Position numbers and translations under genes: made by a program
Notes under the pieces: model-generated
Told to the model about the DNA's origin: nothing
Database searches by the model: none
Seen by the model: only the letters and a program-made list of their open reading frames with translations
Shown: one piece after another, positions 1-9,016 of the stretch
Numbering within the stretch: the stretch's first letter is position 1
Layout: each line of letters starts with the position of its first letter
NCBI RefSeq assembly: GCF_003003215.1
Contig: NZ_PVUF01000006.1
Span: 1-64,000 of the forward strand
Direction: 5' to 3'
Length of the DNA stretch: 64,000 bases
DNA from: Tritonibacter scottomollicae
GTDB taxonomy: Bacteria > Pseudomonadota > Alphaproteobacteria > Rhodobacterales > Rhodobacteraceae

Positions 1-325
1 AGCCACACAAACAGGCCGGACACACGACTGTACTGACAGACCATCGCGATTACAAAAATCTCTTGCAATGCAGGAGCCATCCACACAGGACATTCGTGCA
101 GTCTCAGAAACCTTCAAACCAAGCTCAAAACGCGCCTTTGAAAGAGCCTTAGTCGCTCTGGATACCCATTCAGAAGGGGCCATTTGGCGATGGTTTCACA
201 CGGCGGTTTGCAGTCAGCGACCGGCATTCGTGCGTGGCTCAGCGCATCCATCGCTCGTGCGGGCTATGTCATCGTCGATGTAAACGCGCCTTGTCCAGAC
301 ACTGCCCCTCTCACGCGTGCATACT
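1..325. other. No convincing gene in the left edge
   Basis: This stretch before the first terminator has only short open frames (68-283 and one ending near 325 on the plus strand). None has a clear ribosome binding site, a recognisable domain or coding-like composition. It may hold the 3' part of a transcript that starts outside the window, because a bidirectional terminator follows at once. Confidence 0.4.
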
Positions 326-360
326 AAAAAGGCCCCGCAAGCGATCTTGCGGGGCCTTTG
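326..360. terminator. Bidirectional intrinsic terminator
   Basis: An 11-bp GC-rich stem (GGCCCCGCAAG paired with CTTGCGGGGCC) around a 4-nt loop is flanked by A-tract and T-rich sequence. Read on the minus strand the stem is followed by five T, so it fits termination of the peroxiredoxin gene that ends at 390. It could also stop plus-strand transcripts from the left. Confidence 0.8.
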
Positions 361-389
361 CGTTCAGAGTGTCAACGCGACTGCGGGCC

Positions 390-935
390 TTACGCCGCTT
401 CGGTGACCTTGTTCTTCAGCGCCTTCAGCAGGTTCTCGGGGGAGGACTCGCCGTAAGGGTCTTCTGCGTGGTTGTCGTCACGGCCCGGCTCTTCGAAATA
501 GGCTTCGACCACACCATCATTGACGATGGCCGCATAGCGCCAGGAGCGCATGCCAAAGCCGAGGTTATCCTTGGCCACCAGCATACCGACCTTGCGGGTG
601 AATTCGCCGGAGCCATCGGGGATCACCTTGACGTTTTTGATGCCCTGAGCCTCGGCCCATTTGTTCATCACGAAGCTGTCGTTGACGGACATGCAGTAGA
701 TTTCGTCGATGCCCTCGGCCTGGAAGTCCGCGAACCCGTCCTCAAAGCCCGGCAGCTGATAGGTGGAGCAGGTCGGAGTAAAAGCGCCCGGCAGCGAGAA
801 CAGGATCACGCGCTTGCCCGCAAAATAATCGGCGGTGGTCATGTCCTGCCAGCGGAAGGGGTTCGACCCTTCGATGCTCTCATCGCGAACACGGGTGCGG
901 AAGGTCACCTGGGGGAGTTTTTGTCCAGCAAACAT
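390..935 (-). CDS. Peroxiredoxin, Prx5 type
   Basis: Thiol peroxidase of 181 aa that reduces hydrogen peroxide and organic hydroperoxides in the cytoplasm. The peroxidatic-site motif PGAFTPTC puts the active cysteine at about residue 56; another cysteine lies near residue 81. Length and the motifs YFAGKRVILFSLPG and FGMRSWRYA fit the Prx5/AhpC-TSA family. The start at 935 is preferred over a longer frame to 1034 because AAGGA lies just upstream and the family normally starts near MFAGQKLP. It is monocistronic with a terminator after the stop. Whether the reductant is glutaredoxin or thioredoxin cannot be read from the sequence. Confidence 0.93.
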   Translation of the reverse strand: MFAGQKLPQVTFRTRVRDESIEGSNPFRWQDMTTADYFAGKRVILFSLPGAFTPTCSTYQLPGFEDGFADFQAEGIDEIYCMSVNDSFVMNKWAEAQGIKNVKVIPDGSGEFTRKVGMLVAKDNLGFGMRSWRYAAIVNDGVVEAYFEEPGRDDNHAEDPYGESSPENLLKALKNKVTEAA

Positions 936-1099
936 GGGAGATCCTTGAAACTGATTTGAATGTGCGGCTCGTGTCTTACCGGATCTGCACCGAGGTGCAA
1001 GGGGGCCGGGCACAAGTTCACACGGCTGTTTCAATCAGCCGCAGAGCCAGGGCGCATTGCCTTCGCATATGTCCGTTTTTCAGGCAGTGGGTCGTAGTG

Positions 1100-2032
1100 C
1101 TAACTCAGCAATGTCAGCCACAGCAGCACCGTCACCACGCAGGACGCGGTCGCAATCAGCACCGACGACGCGGCGACTCGCTTGGCACGGCCATACATGT
1201 TGGCAAAGATATAGGCGTTAATGCCCGGCGCCATCGCCGCGTTTAGGACGCCGGACCGGAACAGATCCTGCCGCACATCCAGTGCCGAGCCGAGGCCAAA
1301 GACAATCGCCGGATGCAGCAGCAGTGAAATCCCGCACACCATGGCGATGGTGCGCAAATCACCTTCCGGGCGGTACTGAACCATGATCCCCCCGAGCGCG
1401 AAGAGCGCCGTGGGCAGGCCGGCCTTTGCCACAAGCGCCAGCGCCTCATCCACCGGTTCCGGGATCGTCAGACCGGTCAAGTTCACCGCGAACCCTGCCA
1501 GGATCGCAAGGATCAGATTGTTGCGGAAGATCGAATTCAGCACTGATGTGACGGTACGCAGCCCGCCCTGCCCCCGATTGCGGATGATCTCCATCGCGGT
1601 GATGCCCACCGCGTAACAAAAGGGCGAGTGGAAGGCGATGATGGCAAAGTTGCCCACCAGCGCATCCGGCCCGAAAGCGCGTTCCGTGATCGGCAGACCG
1701 AGCAGCACGGAGTTTGAGAACAGGCAGCAGAAGCCGATCGCGACGCAATCCTCCCACTCTCGTTTGAACAAGAACCGCGCGCCCAGAAAACCGGCAAAGA
1801 AGCAGGCCCCTGCCCCAGTGTAAAAACTGATCAGAAGACGCGGATCAAAGCCGGATTGCAGATCGATCCCTGCCATAGCTCGAAACAGCAGGAACGGGAT
1901 GGCGACGCCCTGGGCGAATTTCATCAGCCCGTCGATCTGACCCTGCTGAAACATACCGCGCAGCGTCAGGCCATACCCGATCCCGACGACCACAAAGACC
2001 GGCAGGACGACATTGATAAGGTTGAAAATCAT
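1100..2032 (-). CDS. AEC family transporter (auxin efflux carrier-like)
   Basis: Inner-membrane protein of 310 aa with about ten hydrophobic segments spread over its length. It begins with the typical AEC pattern of an N-terminal helix (VVLPVFVVVGIGYGL) and a conserved LMKFAQGVAIPFLLFRAM segment. The family exports or takes up small organic anions such as malate or malonate; the substrate here is unknown. It starts 35 bases after the stop of the MBL hydrolase gene on the same strand, so it may be the last gene of that run. No strong ribosome binding site is seen before the ATG at 2032. Confidence 0.85.
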   Translation of the reverse strand: MIFNLINVVLPVFVVVGIGYGLTLRGMFQQGQIDGLMKFAQGVAIPFLLFRAMAGIDLQSGFDPRLLISFYTGAGACFFAGFLGARFLFKREWEDCVAIGFCCLFSNSVLLGLPITERAFGPDALVGNFAIIAFHSPFCYAVGITAMEIIRNRGQGGLRTVTSVLNSIFRNNLILAILAGFAVNLTGLTIPEPVDEALALVAKAGLPTALFALGGIMVQYRPEGDLRTIAMVCGISLLLHPAIVFGLGSALDVRQDLFRSGVLNAAMAPGINAYIFANMYGRAKRVAASSVLIATASCVVTVLLWLTLLS

Positions 2033-2067
2033 ATGCGTGTCAGTCCGGTCTTTTGAAATTCTGTGGT

Positions 2068-2865
2068 TCAGTAATCGCTGTGGATCACCATGCCGTCAAA
2101 GGCGGGGGTGATATGATCCGGCGTCTCGGCGTCGACGGTGGCGTAATCCATGTCGATATGCATGTTGGTCAGCACCGCGCGCGCAGGCTGCATGCGGTCG
2201 ATCCAGGCCAGCGCCTCGCCGTAGGAGAAATGCGTCGGATGCGGCGCGTGGCGCAAGGCGTCGAGCACCCAGCACTCCAGCCCCTCAAGCACCGGCACCA
2301 CCGGTTCGGGGATCTTTGCCACATCCGGCAGATAGGCCAGATCGCCCATCCGGAACCCAAGCGCATCCATGCCACCGTGGTTCACCCGGAAAGGCACAAA
2401 CGGGATGGTGCCACCCGCGCCGGAGATTTCAAACGCGCCGTCGATGTCGCGCATCTCCAGGATCGGCGGATAGCTCGACCCTTCGGGCTGGATGAAGGCA
2501 TAGCCGAAACGATCCAGCAGATCGGCCCGGGTGGGGGCATCGGCAAAAACCGGGATGCGCTCGCGCATGTTGAAGACGATCATCCGCAGGTCGTCCAGCC
2601 CATGCACATGGTCCGCATGGGCATGGGTATAGACCACCGCATCCAGCCGCCCGACGCCTGCATCCAAAAGCTGACTGCGCATGTCGGGGCTCGTGTCGAT
2701 CAGCACCGTGGTGGTGCCCTTCGGCCCGTCCTGTTCCACCAGCATGGAGCAGCGGCGACGGGTGTTCTTGGGGTTGTGCGGGTCGCAGTCGCCCCAGTGT
2801 CCACCGAGGCGCGGCACACCACCAGAAGAGCCGCAGCCCAGGATCGTGCAGCGTAATTGAGGCAT
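2068..2865 (-). CDS. MBL-fold metallohydrolase, PhnP-like
   Basis: Protein of 265 aa with the metallo-beta-lactamase signature THAHADH at about residues 80-86, which binds two metal ions. The N-terminus (ILGCGSSGGVPRLGGHWGDCDP) matches the PhnP/RNase Z-like branch, whose characterised member PhnP is a cyclic phosphodiesterase. Its start codon overlaps the tatD stop by one base (TGATG), so the two are translationally coupled. No phosphonate genes lie nearby, so a phn role is not supported; a general phosphodiesterase or nucleotide-repair role is the cautious reading. Confidence 0.88.
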   Translation of the reverse strand: MPQLRCTILGCGSSGGVPRLGGHWGDCDPHNPKNTRRRCSMLVEQDGPKGTTTVLIDTSPDMRSQLLDAGVGRLDAVVYTHAHADHVHGLDDLRMIVFNMRERIPVFADAPTRADLLDRFGYAFIQPEGSSYPPILEMRDIDGAFEISGAGGTIPFVPFRVNHGGMDALGFRMGDLAYLPDVAKIPEPVVPVLEGLECWVLDALRHAPHPTHFSYGEALAWIDRMQPARAVLTNMHIDMDYATVDAETPDHITPAFDGMVIHSDY

Positions 2866-3668
2866 CAGGCGGCGGCCTCATATGCGGCGGCCTTCCAGAA
2901 CAGCCGGTCGAAATTCTCCTGCGTGCGGGCGGCGAACTCGGCATAGTCCAGGCCAAAGACCTCGGCACCGACCTTGGCGGTATGGGCGGTATAGGCGGGT
3001 TCATTGCGCTTGCCGCGATAGGGCGGCGGCGCGAGGTACGGACTGTCGGTTTCCACCAGAATGCGATCAAGGGGAGCGGCGGCAAAGATGTCGCGTAGCT
3101 CTTGGCTCTTGGGGAAGGTGGCGATGCCGGACATCGACAGATAGAACCCCAGGTCCAGCGCCGCACGGCCCAGCTCGGCCGAGGAAGAGAAGCAGTGCAT
3201 CACGCAGGAATAGGCCTTCTGCGCGTGCGTCTCGCGAAGGATGCGGGCCATGTCGTCATCGGCGGCACGGGCGTGGATGATCAGCGGCAGGCCGGTGTCC
3301 TGTGCCGCCTCGATGTGGATTCTCAGGCTGTCCTTCTGCACCTCGGCGCTGTCGCCGGTGTAGTGATAGTCCAGCCCGGTTTCACCAATGCCGACAAATT
3401 TCGGGTGCTGCGCCAGGGCGACCAGCTCCTCCACCGTGGCCAGCGGCTCTTCAGCGGCGCTCATCGGGTGGGTACCGGCGGCGTAGAACACCGGCGCATG
3501 CGCCTCAGCGAGGGCGCGCACGGCGGGTTCGTTCTTCAGCTTGGTGCAGATGGTGACCATGCGGGTCACACCGGCCTCTGCCGCGCGGGCCAGGACCTCG
3601 GGCAGCTCCCCGTCGAAGTCGGGGAAATCAAGGTGGCAATGGCTGTCTGTGATCTGCGGGGTCGTCAT
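2865..3668 (-). CDS. tatD: TatD family metal-dependent DNase
   Basis: Hydrolase of 267 aa with an amidohydrolase-type barrel. The metal-binding motif DSHCHLD is at residues 8-14, GIGETGLDYHY follows in the first third, and ILVETDSPYLAP near the end holds the last conserved aspartate. TatD proteins are 3'-5' exonucleases acting on single-stranded DNA or RNA. The start at 3668 is chosen over 3704 because the family starts a few residues before DSHCH and GAGG lies at a suitable distance. It follows holB by 67 bases and overlaps the MBL gene; the order tmk-holB-tatD-MBL is common in bacteria. Confidence 0.92.
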   Translation of the reverse strand: MTTPQITDSHCHLDFPDFDGELPEVLARAAEAGVTRMVTICTKLKNEPAVRALAEAHAPVFYAAGTHPMSAAEEPLATVEELVALAQHPKFVGIGETGLDYHYTGDSAEVQKDSLRIHIEAAQDTGLPLIIHARAADDDMARILRETHAQKAYSCVMHCFSSSAELGRAALDLGFYLSMSGIATFPKSQELRDIFAAAPLDRILVETDSPYLAPPPYRGKRNEPAYTAHTAKVGAEVFGLDYAEFAARTQENFDRLFWKAAAYEAAA

Positions 3669-3735
3669 GGTGTGGCCTCTGTCGCGGTCGAAAGTCGCGG
3701 TCATTCCGCCTGTCGCACCGGGACCGAAGGCCCGT

Positions 3736-4857
3736 TCAACGCGACGCGGTGTCCTGCATCTTGAACACCGTATCTAGGACCAGCGCCGCAGGGTCAAGGT
3801 TCACCGCCTGCCCGTGACGGCTGCGCTCGGTCACGGTGGCAGCAAGATCGGCCCAGGCCCGCGCCCGGTGCGGATCCGGCGACAGGCGCGACAGCACCCC
3901 GCCCTCGTTCGGGGCGGCTTCGGGCATCGGCGGCTGGCCGGTGGCCCCTGTGCGCGCGAGGCGCACGAGCAACAGGTCGATCAGGGTCAACATCAGCTCG
4001 AACCGCTCCGCGCCGCCGCGGGTGGCGGCCTTTTCGGCCAGTGCCATGGCACGCTGGCGATCCAGTCGCGGCAGGCTGTCGGTAATCGCCAGCAATTCTG
4101 CATAGAGCTTCATGCCCTCGAGCGACAGCAGCCGCATGGCCGCCCCGACAGAGCCTGCGGCAAGGGCTGCAAGATGGGTCGGATCATCGGGCAGCTCAGC
4201 CCCGGCCTGTGCGAGCGCGGCCTGCATATCGTCGGGCTGCAGGGGACCAAGACGCAGGGTCCGACAACGCGAGCGGATTGTCGGCAACAGGCGCGACGGC
4301 TGATGCGAAATCAGCAGCAATGTCGTGCGCGCGGGCGGCTCTTCTAGCATCTTCAACAGGGCGTTGGCGGCGTTGACGTTCATCTCGTCGGCGCAGTCCA
4401 CAATCACCACCCGGCGTCCGCCCTCGGCAGAGGACAGGCCAAAGAACCGATTCAGCACCCGGATGTCATCCACCACGATCTGGTCGCGCAGACGGCCCTT
4501 GTCGTTGTAGCTGCGGGTGATTGTGGCAAGCCCCGGCTCGGCCAGCGCCTGAATGCGGTGACTGACAGGGTGGTCCGGGTCGATCTCAAGGCTGGTGGGA
4601 GGCGGCGGAGCGCCGAACAGCCCATCATCCTCCATCGGAGGGGTTGCCAACAGGAAACGCGCGATGCGCCAGGCCAGCGTCGCCTTGCCGACGCCACGTG
4701 GCCCCATGATGAGCCAGGCGTGATGCAGCCGTTCGGTGGAAAACGCGTGCAGAAAATCCGCTTCCGCCTGCGCATGACCAAACAGCTGCGCGGTTTCGCG
4801 CGGATGCGGCGCGCCCTCGGCCTGATCGGCGCGGGGAAGCTCTTCGGGATCACTCAT
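3736..4857 (-). CDS. holB: DNA polymerase III subunit delta'
   Basis: Clamp-loader subunit of 373 aa that with delta and tau/gamma opens the beta clamp. The AAA+ fold is visible: a degenerate P-loop GPRGVGKAT near residues 52-60 and VIVDCADEMNVNAANALLKMLEEPP, which carries the Walker B-like and sensor segments, followed by TTLLLISHQPSRLLPTIRSRC. The Ala after the P-loop lysine agrees with delta' not hydrolysing ATP. ATG overlaps the tmk stop by 4 bases (ATGA), so holB is coupled to tmk. Confidence 0.93.
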   Translation of the reverse strand: MSDPEELPRADQAEGAPHPRETAQLFGHAQAEADFLHAFSTERLHHAWLIMGPRGVGKATLAWRIARFLLATPPMEDDGLFGAPPPPTSLEIDPDHPVSHRIQALAEPGLATITRSYNDKGRLRDQIVVDDIRVLNRFFGLSSAEGGRRVVIVDCADEMNVNAANALLKMLEEPPARTTLLLISHQPSRLLPTIRSRCRTLRLGPLQPDDMQAALAQAGAELPDDPTHLAALAAGSVGAAMRLLSLEGMKLYAELLAITDSLPRLDRQRAMALAEKAATRGGAERFELMLTLIDLLLVRLARTGATGQPPMPEAAPNEGGVLSRLSPDPHRARAWADLAATVTERSRHGQAVNLDPAALVLDTVFKMQDTASR

Positions 4858-5498
4858 GCCCGCGCGTCCAGGGCCGCCGCAACGGTGCGCGCGACATCTG
4901 CAGCCACGGCCTCCATCTGCCGGGCGCCGTCGATGACGCGGAACCGGTCGGCAAATTCCTCCGCCAGCGACAGGAACCCCGCGCGCATCTTCTCCTGCAG
5001 GTCGAGGCCGAAATCCTCGAACCGCTCCTCACGGCCCTGCCGCCCCTTGGCGCGGGCAAGGCCGGTCGCCGGGTCCATATCGATCAGCAGGGTCACATCC
5101 GGCTCGCGGCCGATCATCAGCGCATGCAGGCTGTCGACGGTGGCGCGCAGATCGCCGCGCGACAGGCCCTGATACATGCGGGTAGAATCGGCAAAACGAT
5201 CGCAGATCACCACCTTCCCAGCCGCCAAGGCCGGGCGAATGGTGCGCTCCAGATGGTCGCGACGGGCGGCGGTGAACAGCAGGATCTCAGTCTCTGCTGA
5301 CCAGCGGTCGGGGTCGCCTTCCAGCACCAGACGGCGGATCTCCTCTGCCCCAGGCGATCCGCCGGGTTCCCGCGTCAGCACCACCTCGCGCCCCATGCTG
5401 CGCAGGTGGTCCGCCAGCAGGCGGCATTGAGTGGATTTGCCCGACCCGTCGATGCCCTCGAAGGTCAGAAACAGGCCGCGGCCTTGGTCTTGATTCAC
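4854..5498 (-). CDS. tmk: Thymidylate kinase
   Basis: Phosphorylates dTMP to dTDP, an essential step to dTTP. The 214-aa protein has the P-loop FEGIDGSGKST at residues 13-23, the DRF motif in VICDRFADSTRMYQG and a C-terminal LID region with several arginines. Length is typical. It overlaps the carboxypeptidase gene upstream and holB downstream by 4 bases each, so it lies inside a tightly coupled operon. Confidence 0.96.
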   Translation of the reverse strand: MNQDQGRGLFLTFEGIDGSGKSTQCRLLADHLRSMGREVVLTREPGGSPGAEEIRRLVLEGDPDRWSAETEILLFTAARRDHLERTIRPALAAGKVVICDRFADSTRMYQGLSRGDLRATVDSLHALMIGREPDVTLLIDMDPATGLARAKGRQGREERFEDFGLDLQEKMRAGFLSLAEEFADRFRVIDGARQMEAVAADVARTVAAALDARA

Positions 5499-6676
5499 AA
5501 TGCGTCCTCGGGGCCGTTCAGAAACCGTGTCACCAGCACGCGCGCGGCGGTCATCACCTTGACCGGAAAGCCCCCGGTGCCCACATCGCTCTGCGCTACC
5601 AGTGGCAGGCGCATCTCGGGCAGGTCTTCGGGCTGCACAACCAACTCGGCAAGCTGCTGACCGGCCTGGATCGGCGCGGTGACGGGGCCGGTATAGACAA
5701 CTTCGGCATTGATCGCATCACCGGAAAGCGCCGGCAAAAGGATTTCCAAATCCTGTGCAGGCACCAGCCCGACCGTGGGGCTCTCGCCCATCCAGACCTC
5801 GGCCTGTTCGACGGCCAGGCCTTCGCGGGCGATGGTTCTCTTGGTGAACTGACGGAACGACCAATTGACGATCGCCTCGCTCTCTTCGGCGCGTTCGGGT
5901 GTCGTGTTCATACCGGAGATCACGAAGATCACCCGGCGATCCCCCTGCTTGGCAGATCCCACCAGACCATAGCCAGCCTCTTGAGTGTGGCCGGTCTTCA
6001 GCCCATCCGCACCAATATCGAGCTGCAACAGCGGGTTTCGGTTACGCACGTTCGACGGCGCGCGGCCATCGAATGCAAACTCCTGTTCGGCGAACATCGG
6101 GTAGAACTCCGGGAAATCCTCGATCAGATGTTCCGCCAGAACGGCCAGGTCGCGCACCGACATCCGGTGCCCGGGATCAGGCCAGCCGTTGGAGTTCATA
6201 AACGTGCTTTCGGTCATGCCCAACTCTCGCGCCCGACGGGTCATGTAGCGGGCAAAACCGGCTTCGGTGCCATCGGGGCTGAGGGCCTCTGCGATCACCG
6301 CGCAGGCGTCATTGCCTGACAGCACGATAATGCCCCGCAGCAGGTCCTCGACCCGCACCCGGTCGGTGGTATCCAGGAACATGGTCGAGCCCTTGTAGCT
6401 CATGGCGTGTTCGCTGACCGGCAGGCGTTCATCCATGGTCAAACGCCCGTCCCGCACCGCCTCGAAGGCGACGTAGAGCGTCATGAGCTTGGACATCGAT
6501 GCAGGCGGCATCGGCACGTTTGCGTTCTTTTCCAGCAGCACCGTGTTGGTGCCCTGATCCACCACATAGGCGGCGCGTGCCTTGGTGTCGAAGGCCAGCG
6601 CAGTCGACGCGGAGGCGGCAACCCATAGCCCGGCCAGGGCGCCAATGCAGGTGGCGGGTGTAAAGCGGATGGTCAC
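5495..6676 (-). CDS. D-alanyl-D-alanine carboxypeptidase (PBP5/6 type)
   Basis: Periplasmic peptidoglycan-trimming enzyme of 393 aa, family S11. An N-terminal signal peptide ends near ASTALAFD. The penicillin-binding motifs are in order: SMSK at about 60-63, SGN at 120-122 and KTG at 227-229. A C-terminal beta-rich domain follows, as in PBP5. I see no clear C-terminal amphipathic anchor. It is 58 bases downstream of the SPOR lipoprotein gene and overlaps tmk by 4 bases. Adjacency of a SPOR protein and a dacA/dacC-type gene recalls the rlpA-dacA arrangement and supports a joint cell-wall role. Confidence 0.93.
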   Translation of the reverse strand: MTIRFTPATCIGALAGLWVAASASTALAFDTKARAAYVVDQGTNTVLLEKNANVPMPPASMSKLMTLYVAFEAVRDGRLTMDERLPVSEHAMSYKGSTMFLDTTDRVRVEDLLRGIIVLSGNDACAVIAEALSPDGTEAGFARYMTRRARELGMTESTFMNSNGWPDPGHRMSVRDLAVLAEHLIEDFPEFYPMFAEQEFAFDGRAPSNVRNRNPLLQLDIGADGLKTGHTQEAGYGLVGSAKQGDRRVIFVISGMNTTPERAEESEAIVNWSFRQFTKRTIAREGLAVEQAEVWMGESPTVGLVPAQDLEILLPALSGDAINAEVVYTGPVTAPIQAGQQLAELVVQPEDLPEMRLPLVAQSDVGTGGFPVKVMTAARVLVTRFLNGPEDAL

Positions 6677-6734
6677 GGGGGAGATCCTCCCTTGAGGGCG
6701 CTTGTCAATTGTCGCAGATCCGGCGCGGGCCGGA

Positions 6735-7643
6735 TCAGTTGGTCACCGCGTAAGCGTCTGCAAAGCCGGCACCTTTCACGGCCTTCAGCAGCTGCGAGCG
6801 TTCGCCTTTGGACTGGGCCGGACCGACGACGACGCGCCAGAACGATTTGCCGTTCGCGGCCTGCTCGTAGACGGTGGGAATGATGCCGGCGTTGCGCATC
6901 TGGTCCGCCGTGCGTTTGGCGTTGGCCTCAACGCTGAATATGCCAATCTGGATGTAGGGTTTCGTCAAAGCAGAACGTTGCGAGGCAACCGGCTGTGTCG
7001 GCGCTGGAGTGGGCGCAGGTGTTGCAGCTGGCGCGGTGGCCTCGATCGCAGCCGATGCACCGCTGGTAATCGGATCAAGCGCCTGCGTTTCAACCTCTGC
7101 GCTGGCTGCAACCGGTGCGTCCCCTTCCTCCAGCCCTTCGATCTGCGGCACCTCCGCGTCCGGCGGCGTGTCGTCCACGGCCTCACGCCGCAGGGCAGTT
7201 ACATTCAACTCAACCGGAGCGCCGGCCAGCATCGACAACGCCGCCGCCGCATCCGAAGACACCTGCAGACGCGGGCCGGGGATCGCCCGCTCGCGGCGGA
7301 ACAAGGCCCCGATCACAAACTTGCCGTTGGCATTGTTGCGGATGATGACTCGTTCCGGCTCCGTCACATCCGGATGTGCGACCCAGACCCCCCCGATAGA
7401 GGGGCGGCCATCCCAAAGACCGGCTTCTGTCACCTGAAAAACATCCGGCGCCTCGACGTCGCGCTCTACCAGCTTGGTGGAGTTACTCGGCAGACCCTGC
7501 TCACCCGCGCCCTTGGGCTGCAGGAAGGACAGGTTTGCCCCCTCTTCACACGCCGCCAGCGCCAGCGCACTTGTCAGAGCAAGGGCCACACCTGTCGCCC
7601 TGGCCCTGCGGCGACCTGCCCGGTCCGAAATCTTATCGCTCAT
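6735..7643 (-). CDS. SPOR-domain lipoprotein
   Basis: A 302-aa protein with a basic N-terminus, hydrophobic stretch and lipobox ALAAC, so it is predicted to be lipid-anchored. A low-complexity Ala/Pro/Thr-rich linker spans roughly residues 160-220. The last ~80 residues (from YIQIGIFSVEANAKRTADQM) form a SPOR domain, which binds denuded glycan strands at division sites. The start at 7643 is chosen because AGGAT lies upstream and it gives a normal lipoprotein signal; ATGs 20-30 bases further upstream are less well placed. It resembles RlpA-type proteins in position, but I do not see the RlpA double-psi barrel. Confidence 0.85.
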   Translation of the reverse strand: MSDKISDRAGRRRARATGVALALTSALALAACEEGANLSFLQPKGAGEQGLPSNSTKLVERDVEAPDVFQVTEAGLWDGRPSIGGVWVAHPDVTEPERVIIRNNANGKFVIGALFRRERAIPGPRLQVSSDAAAALSMLAGAPVELNVTALRREAVDDTPPDAEVPQIEGLEEGDAPVAASAEVETQALDPITSGASAAIEATAPAATPAPTPAPTQPVASQRSALTKPYIQIGIFSVEANAKRTADQMRNAGIIPTVYEQAANGKSFWRVVVGPAQSKGERSQLLKAVKGAGFADAYAVTN

Positions 7644-7955
7644 GCGCGTATCCTGCCTGCTCATGCTGCTCATGGTCCGTCACTGTCTGTCTTCGCTGCC
7701 TGTCTTCGCCTCGACACATCCGCCGCAGCCCCATGTCAAAGCGCGCGGAGCAGTCGATTGCCGGTTTTCCGGTCTCATGCGTCTTTGAGCGAAGCATAAA
7801 CACTGTGATTTGGTATGGAAACCCTGACGTTTGGCCCATCGGCAACAATGGGCGACAGATTGCGTGTTCGTGATCCGCAGCAATCTTGCGCGGATTTCTC
7901 CTTGCCACTGCGCCGCTCGCGTCATAAACCGCAGAACAGTTCGATCTGCGTGACC

Positions 7956-8045
7956 GGGGAGGTGGCAGAGTGGTCGAATGCGGCGGTCTTGAAAACCGTT
8001 GAACGTGAGAGCGTTCCCAGGGTTCGAATCCCTGTCTCCCCGCCA
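7956..8045 (+). tRNA. tRNA-Ser (anticodon UGA)
   Basis: A full class II tRNA cloverleaf of 90 nt including encoded CCA. The acceptor stem is GGGGAGG with TCTCCCC, discriminator G. The anticodon stem-loop GCGGT-CTTGAAA-ACCGT has TGA at 7990-7992. There is a long variable arm, and the T arm is CAGGG-TTCGAAT-CCCTG. It reads UCA and related serine codons. Genes just downstream look less conserved, so its 3' end is a reasonable place to look for integration scars. Confidence 0.97.
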
Positions 8046-8440
8046 TTAAATCAATGGGTTATGGTGCTTCACGCTCACTTCGGCGAATGGTGAACTCAAA
8101 CATCGGCCAAGACTTCCCTCCAACTTCACGATTGCTCCCTGTCTTTGTGCCTGAAGATCAAAGCGTCTTCGTGCGGGGCGCTTTCGCTGTGTGTCTTTGG
8201 GCGCTTGTTGAACAATCGAGAGACCTTGACGACCGATGCGGACTGACACTGACGATCAGTGCAACGACAGCAACATCACACACCAGCTGATTGCCTCATG
8301 CGGCCTCGGCCCTCAAAGGCGCGTATCTCGACGGCAGCCGCACCGCTTGACCTCCACGTCTTGACCGATATCGAATAACATGACGAAATCGAGTGTTATT
8401 GACTTATGGATTTCAAATCTTCGCAATCATAGGATGCCCC
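8046..8440. other. Intergenic, no gene seen
   Basis: About 395 bases between the tRNA and a small lipoprotein gene. The longest plus frame (8054-8290) has no ribosome binding site or recognisable domain. I found no direct repeat of the tRNA 3' end and no integrase remnant. The end of the region is locally AT-rich (around 8370-8420) and probably holds the promoter of the lipoprotein gene. Confidence 0.4.
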
Positions 8441-8830
8441 ATGCTCCGCGCCCCTCTTGCCCTTTCTGCTCTCGCCCTGCTGGCCGCCTGCGCCACGCCC
8501 CAGGAACGCTGCATCCGACAAGGCGCGTCGGAGCAAACTCGGATAGTGAATGAGATCAGCGAAACCGAAGCAAATATCTCTCGTGGCTACGCCATTCACC
8601 GACAGACCATTCCAGAAACCATTTTTCACACCTGCAGGCGGGTGAGCGACGGCAAGGTCGTGGGCTACTACCCCTGCCCCGAGACATACTATCGGACCGT
8701 GGAAACCCCGGTTTCCATCAATATCGGCGAAGAACGTAAAAAACTGCGCGGGCTCAAGGACGCCCTGCCCGCAGCCAGCAAACGCGCCAGAGACGCCGCA
8801 GCACAATGTCGGATACAGTACCCGGAATAA
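8441..8830 (+). CDS. Small predicted lipoprotein, function unknown
   Basis: Protein of 129 aa with a lipoprotein signal (SALALLAAC), giving a mature N-terminal cysteine near residue 17. The mature part has several further cysteines (ERCIRQG, FHTCRRV, YYPCPETY, AQCRI), which could form disulfides in the periplasm, and a C-terminal Arg/Lys-rich helix. The start at 8441 is chosen over 8393 because AGGAT precedes it and it begins the signal peptide directly. I do not recognise the family. It is monocistronic and lies downstream of the tRNA-Ser. Confidence 0.75.
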   Translation: MLRAPLALSALALLAACATPQERCIRQGASEQTRIVNEISETEANISRGYAIHRQTIPETIFHTCRRVSDGKVVGYYPCPETYYRTVETPVSINIGEERKKLRGLKDALPAASKRARDAAAQCRIQYPE

Positions 8831-9016
8831 AAGCGCACGCTGACGTCGACCGCTTCAAAGACATCCATTTACCACGCCCCGCGTGACAACCAAAACGATT
8901 GCGCCACCGCCCGACGTATCAGTCAGTGAACCCGCCCCTAACGCAGAGCTTTCGGCACGCCAGGTTTCAGTGCCCGGCGGGCGTGGCAGGCGGGGTGGTC
9001 GTGGCTGTTCCAGGCT

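Noticed and set aside
68-283. Open frame of 71 codons at the left edge
   Set aside because: No ribosome binding site, no domain, composition not convincing.
234-959. Long plus-strand frame over the peroxiredoxin gene
   Set aside because: Antisense shadow of a clear peroxiredoxin; it also runs through the terminator.
2053-2856. Plus-strand frame almost as long as the MBL hydrolase gene
   Set aside because: Antisense to a gene with intact THAHADH motif; the product is His/Arg-rich, typical of a high-GC shadow frame.
3736-4857. P-loop of delta' has Ala after the Lys
   Set aside because: Normal for delta', which does not hydrolyse ATP; not a sign of decay.
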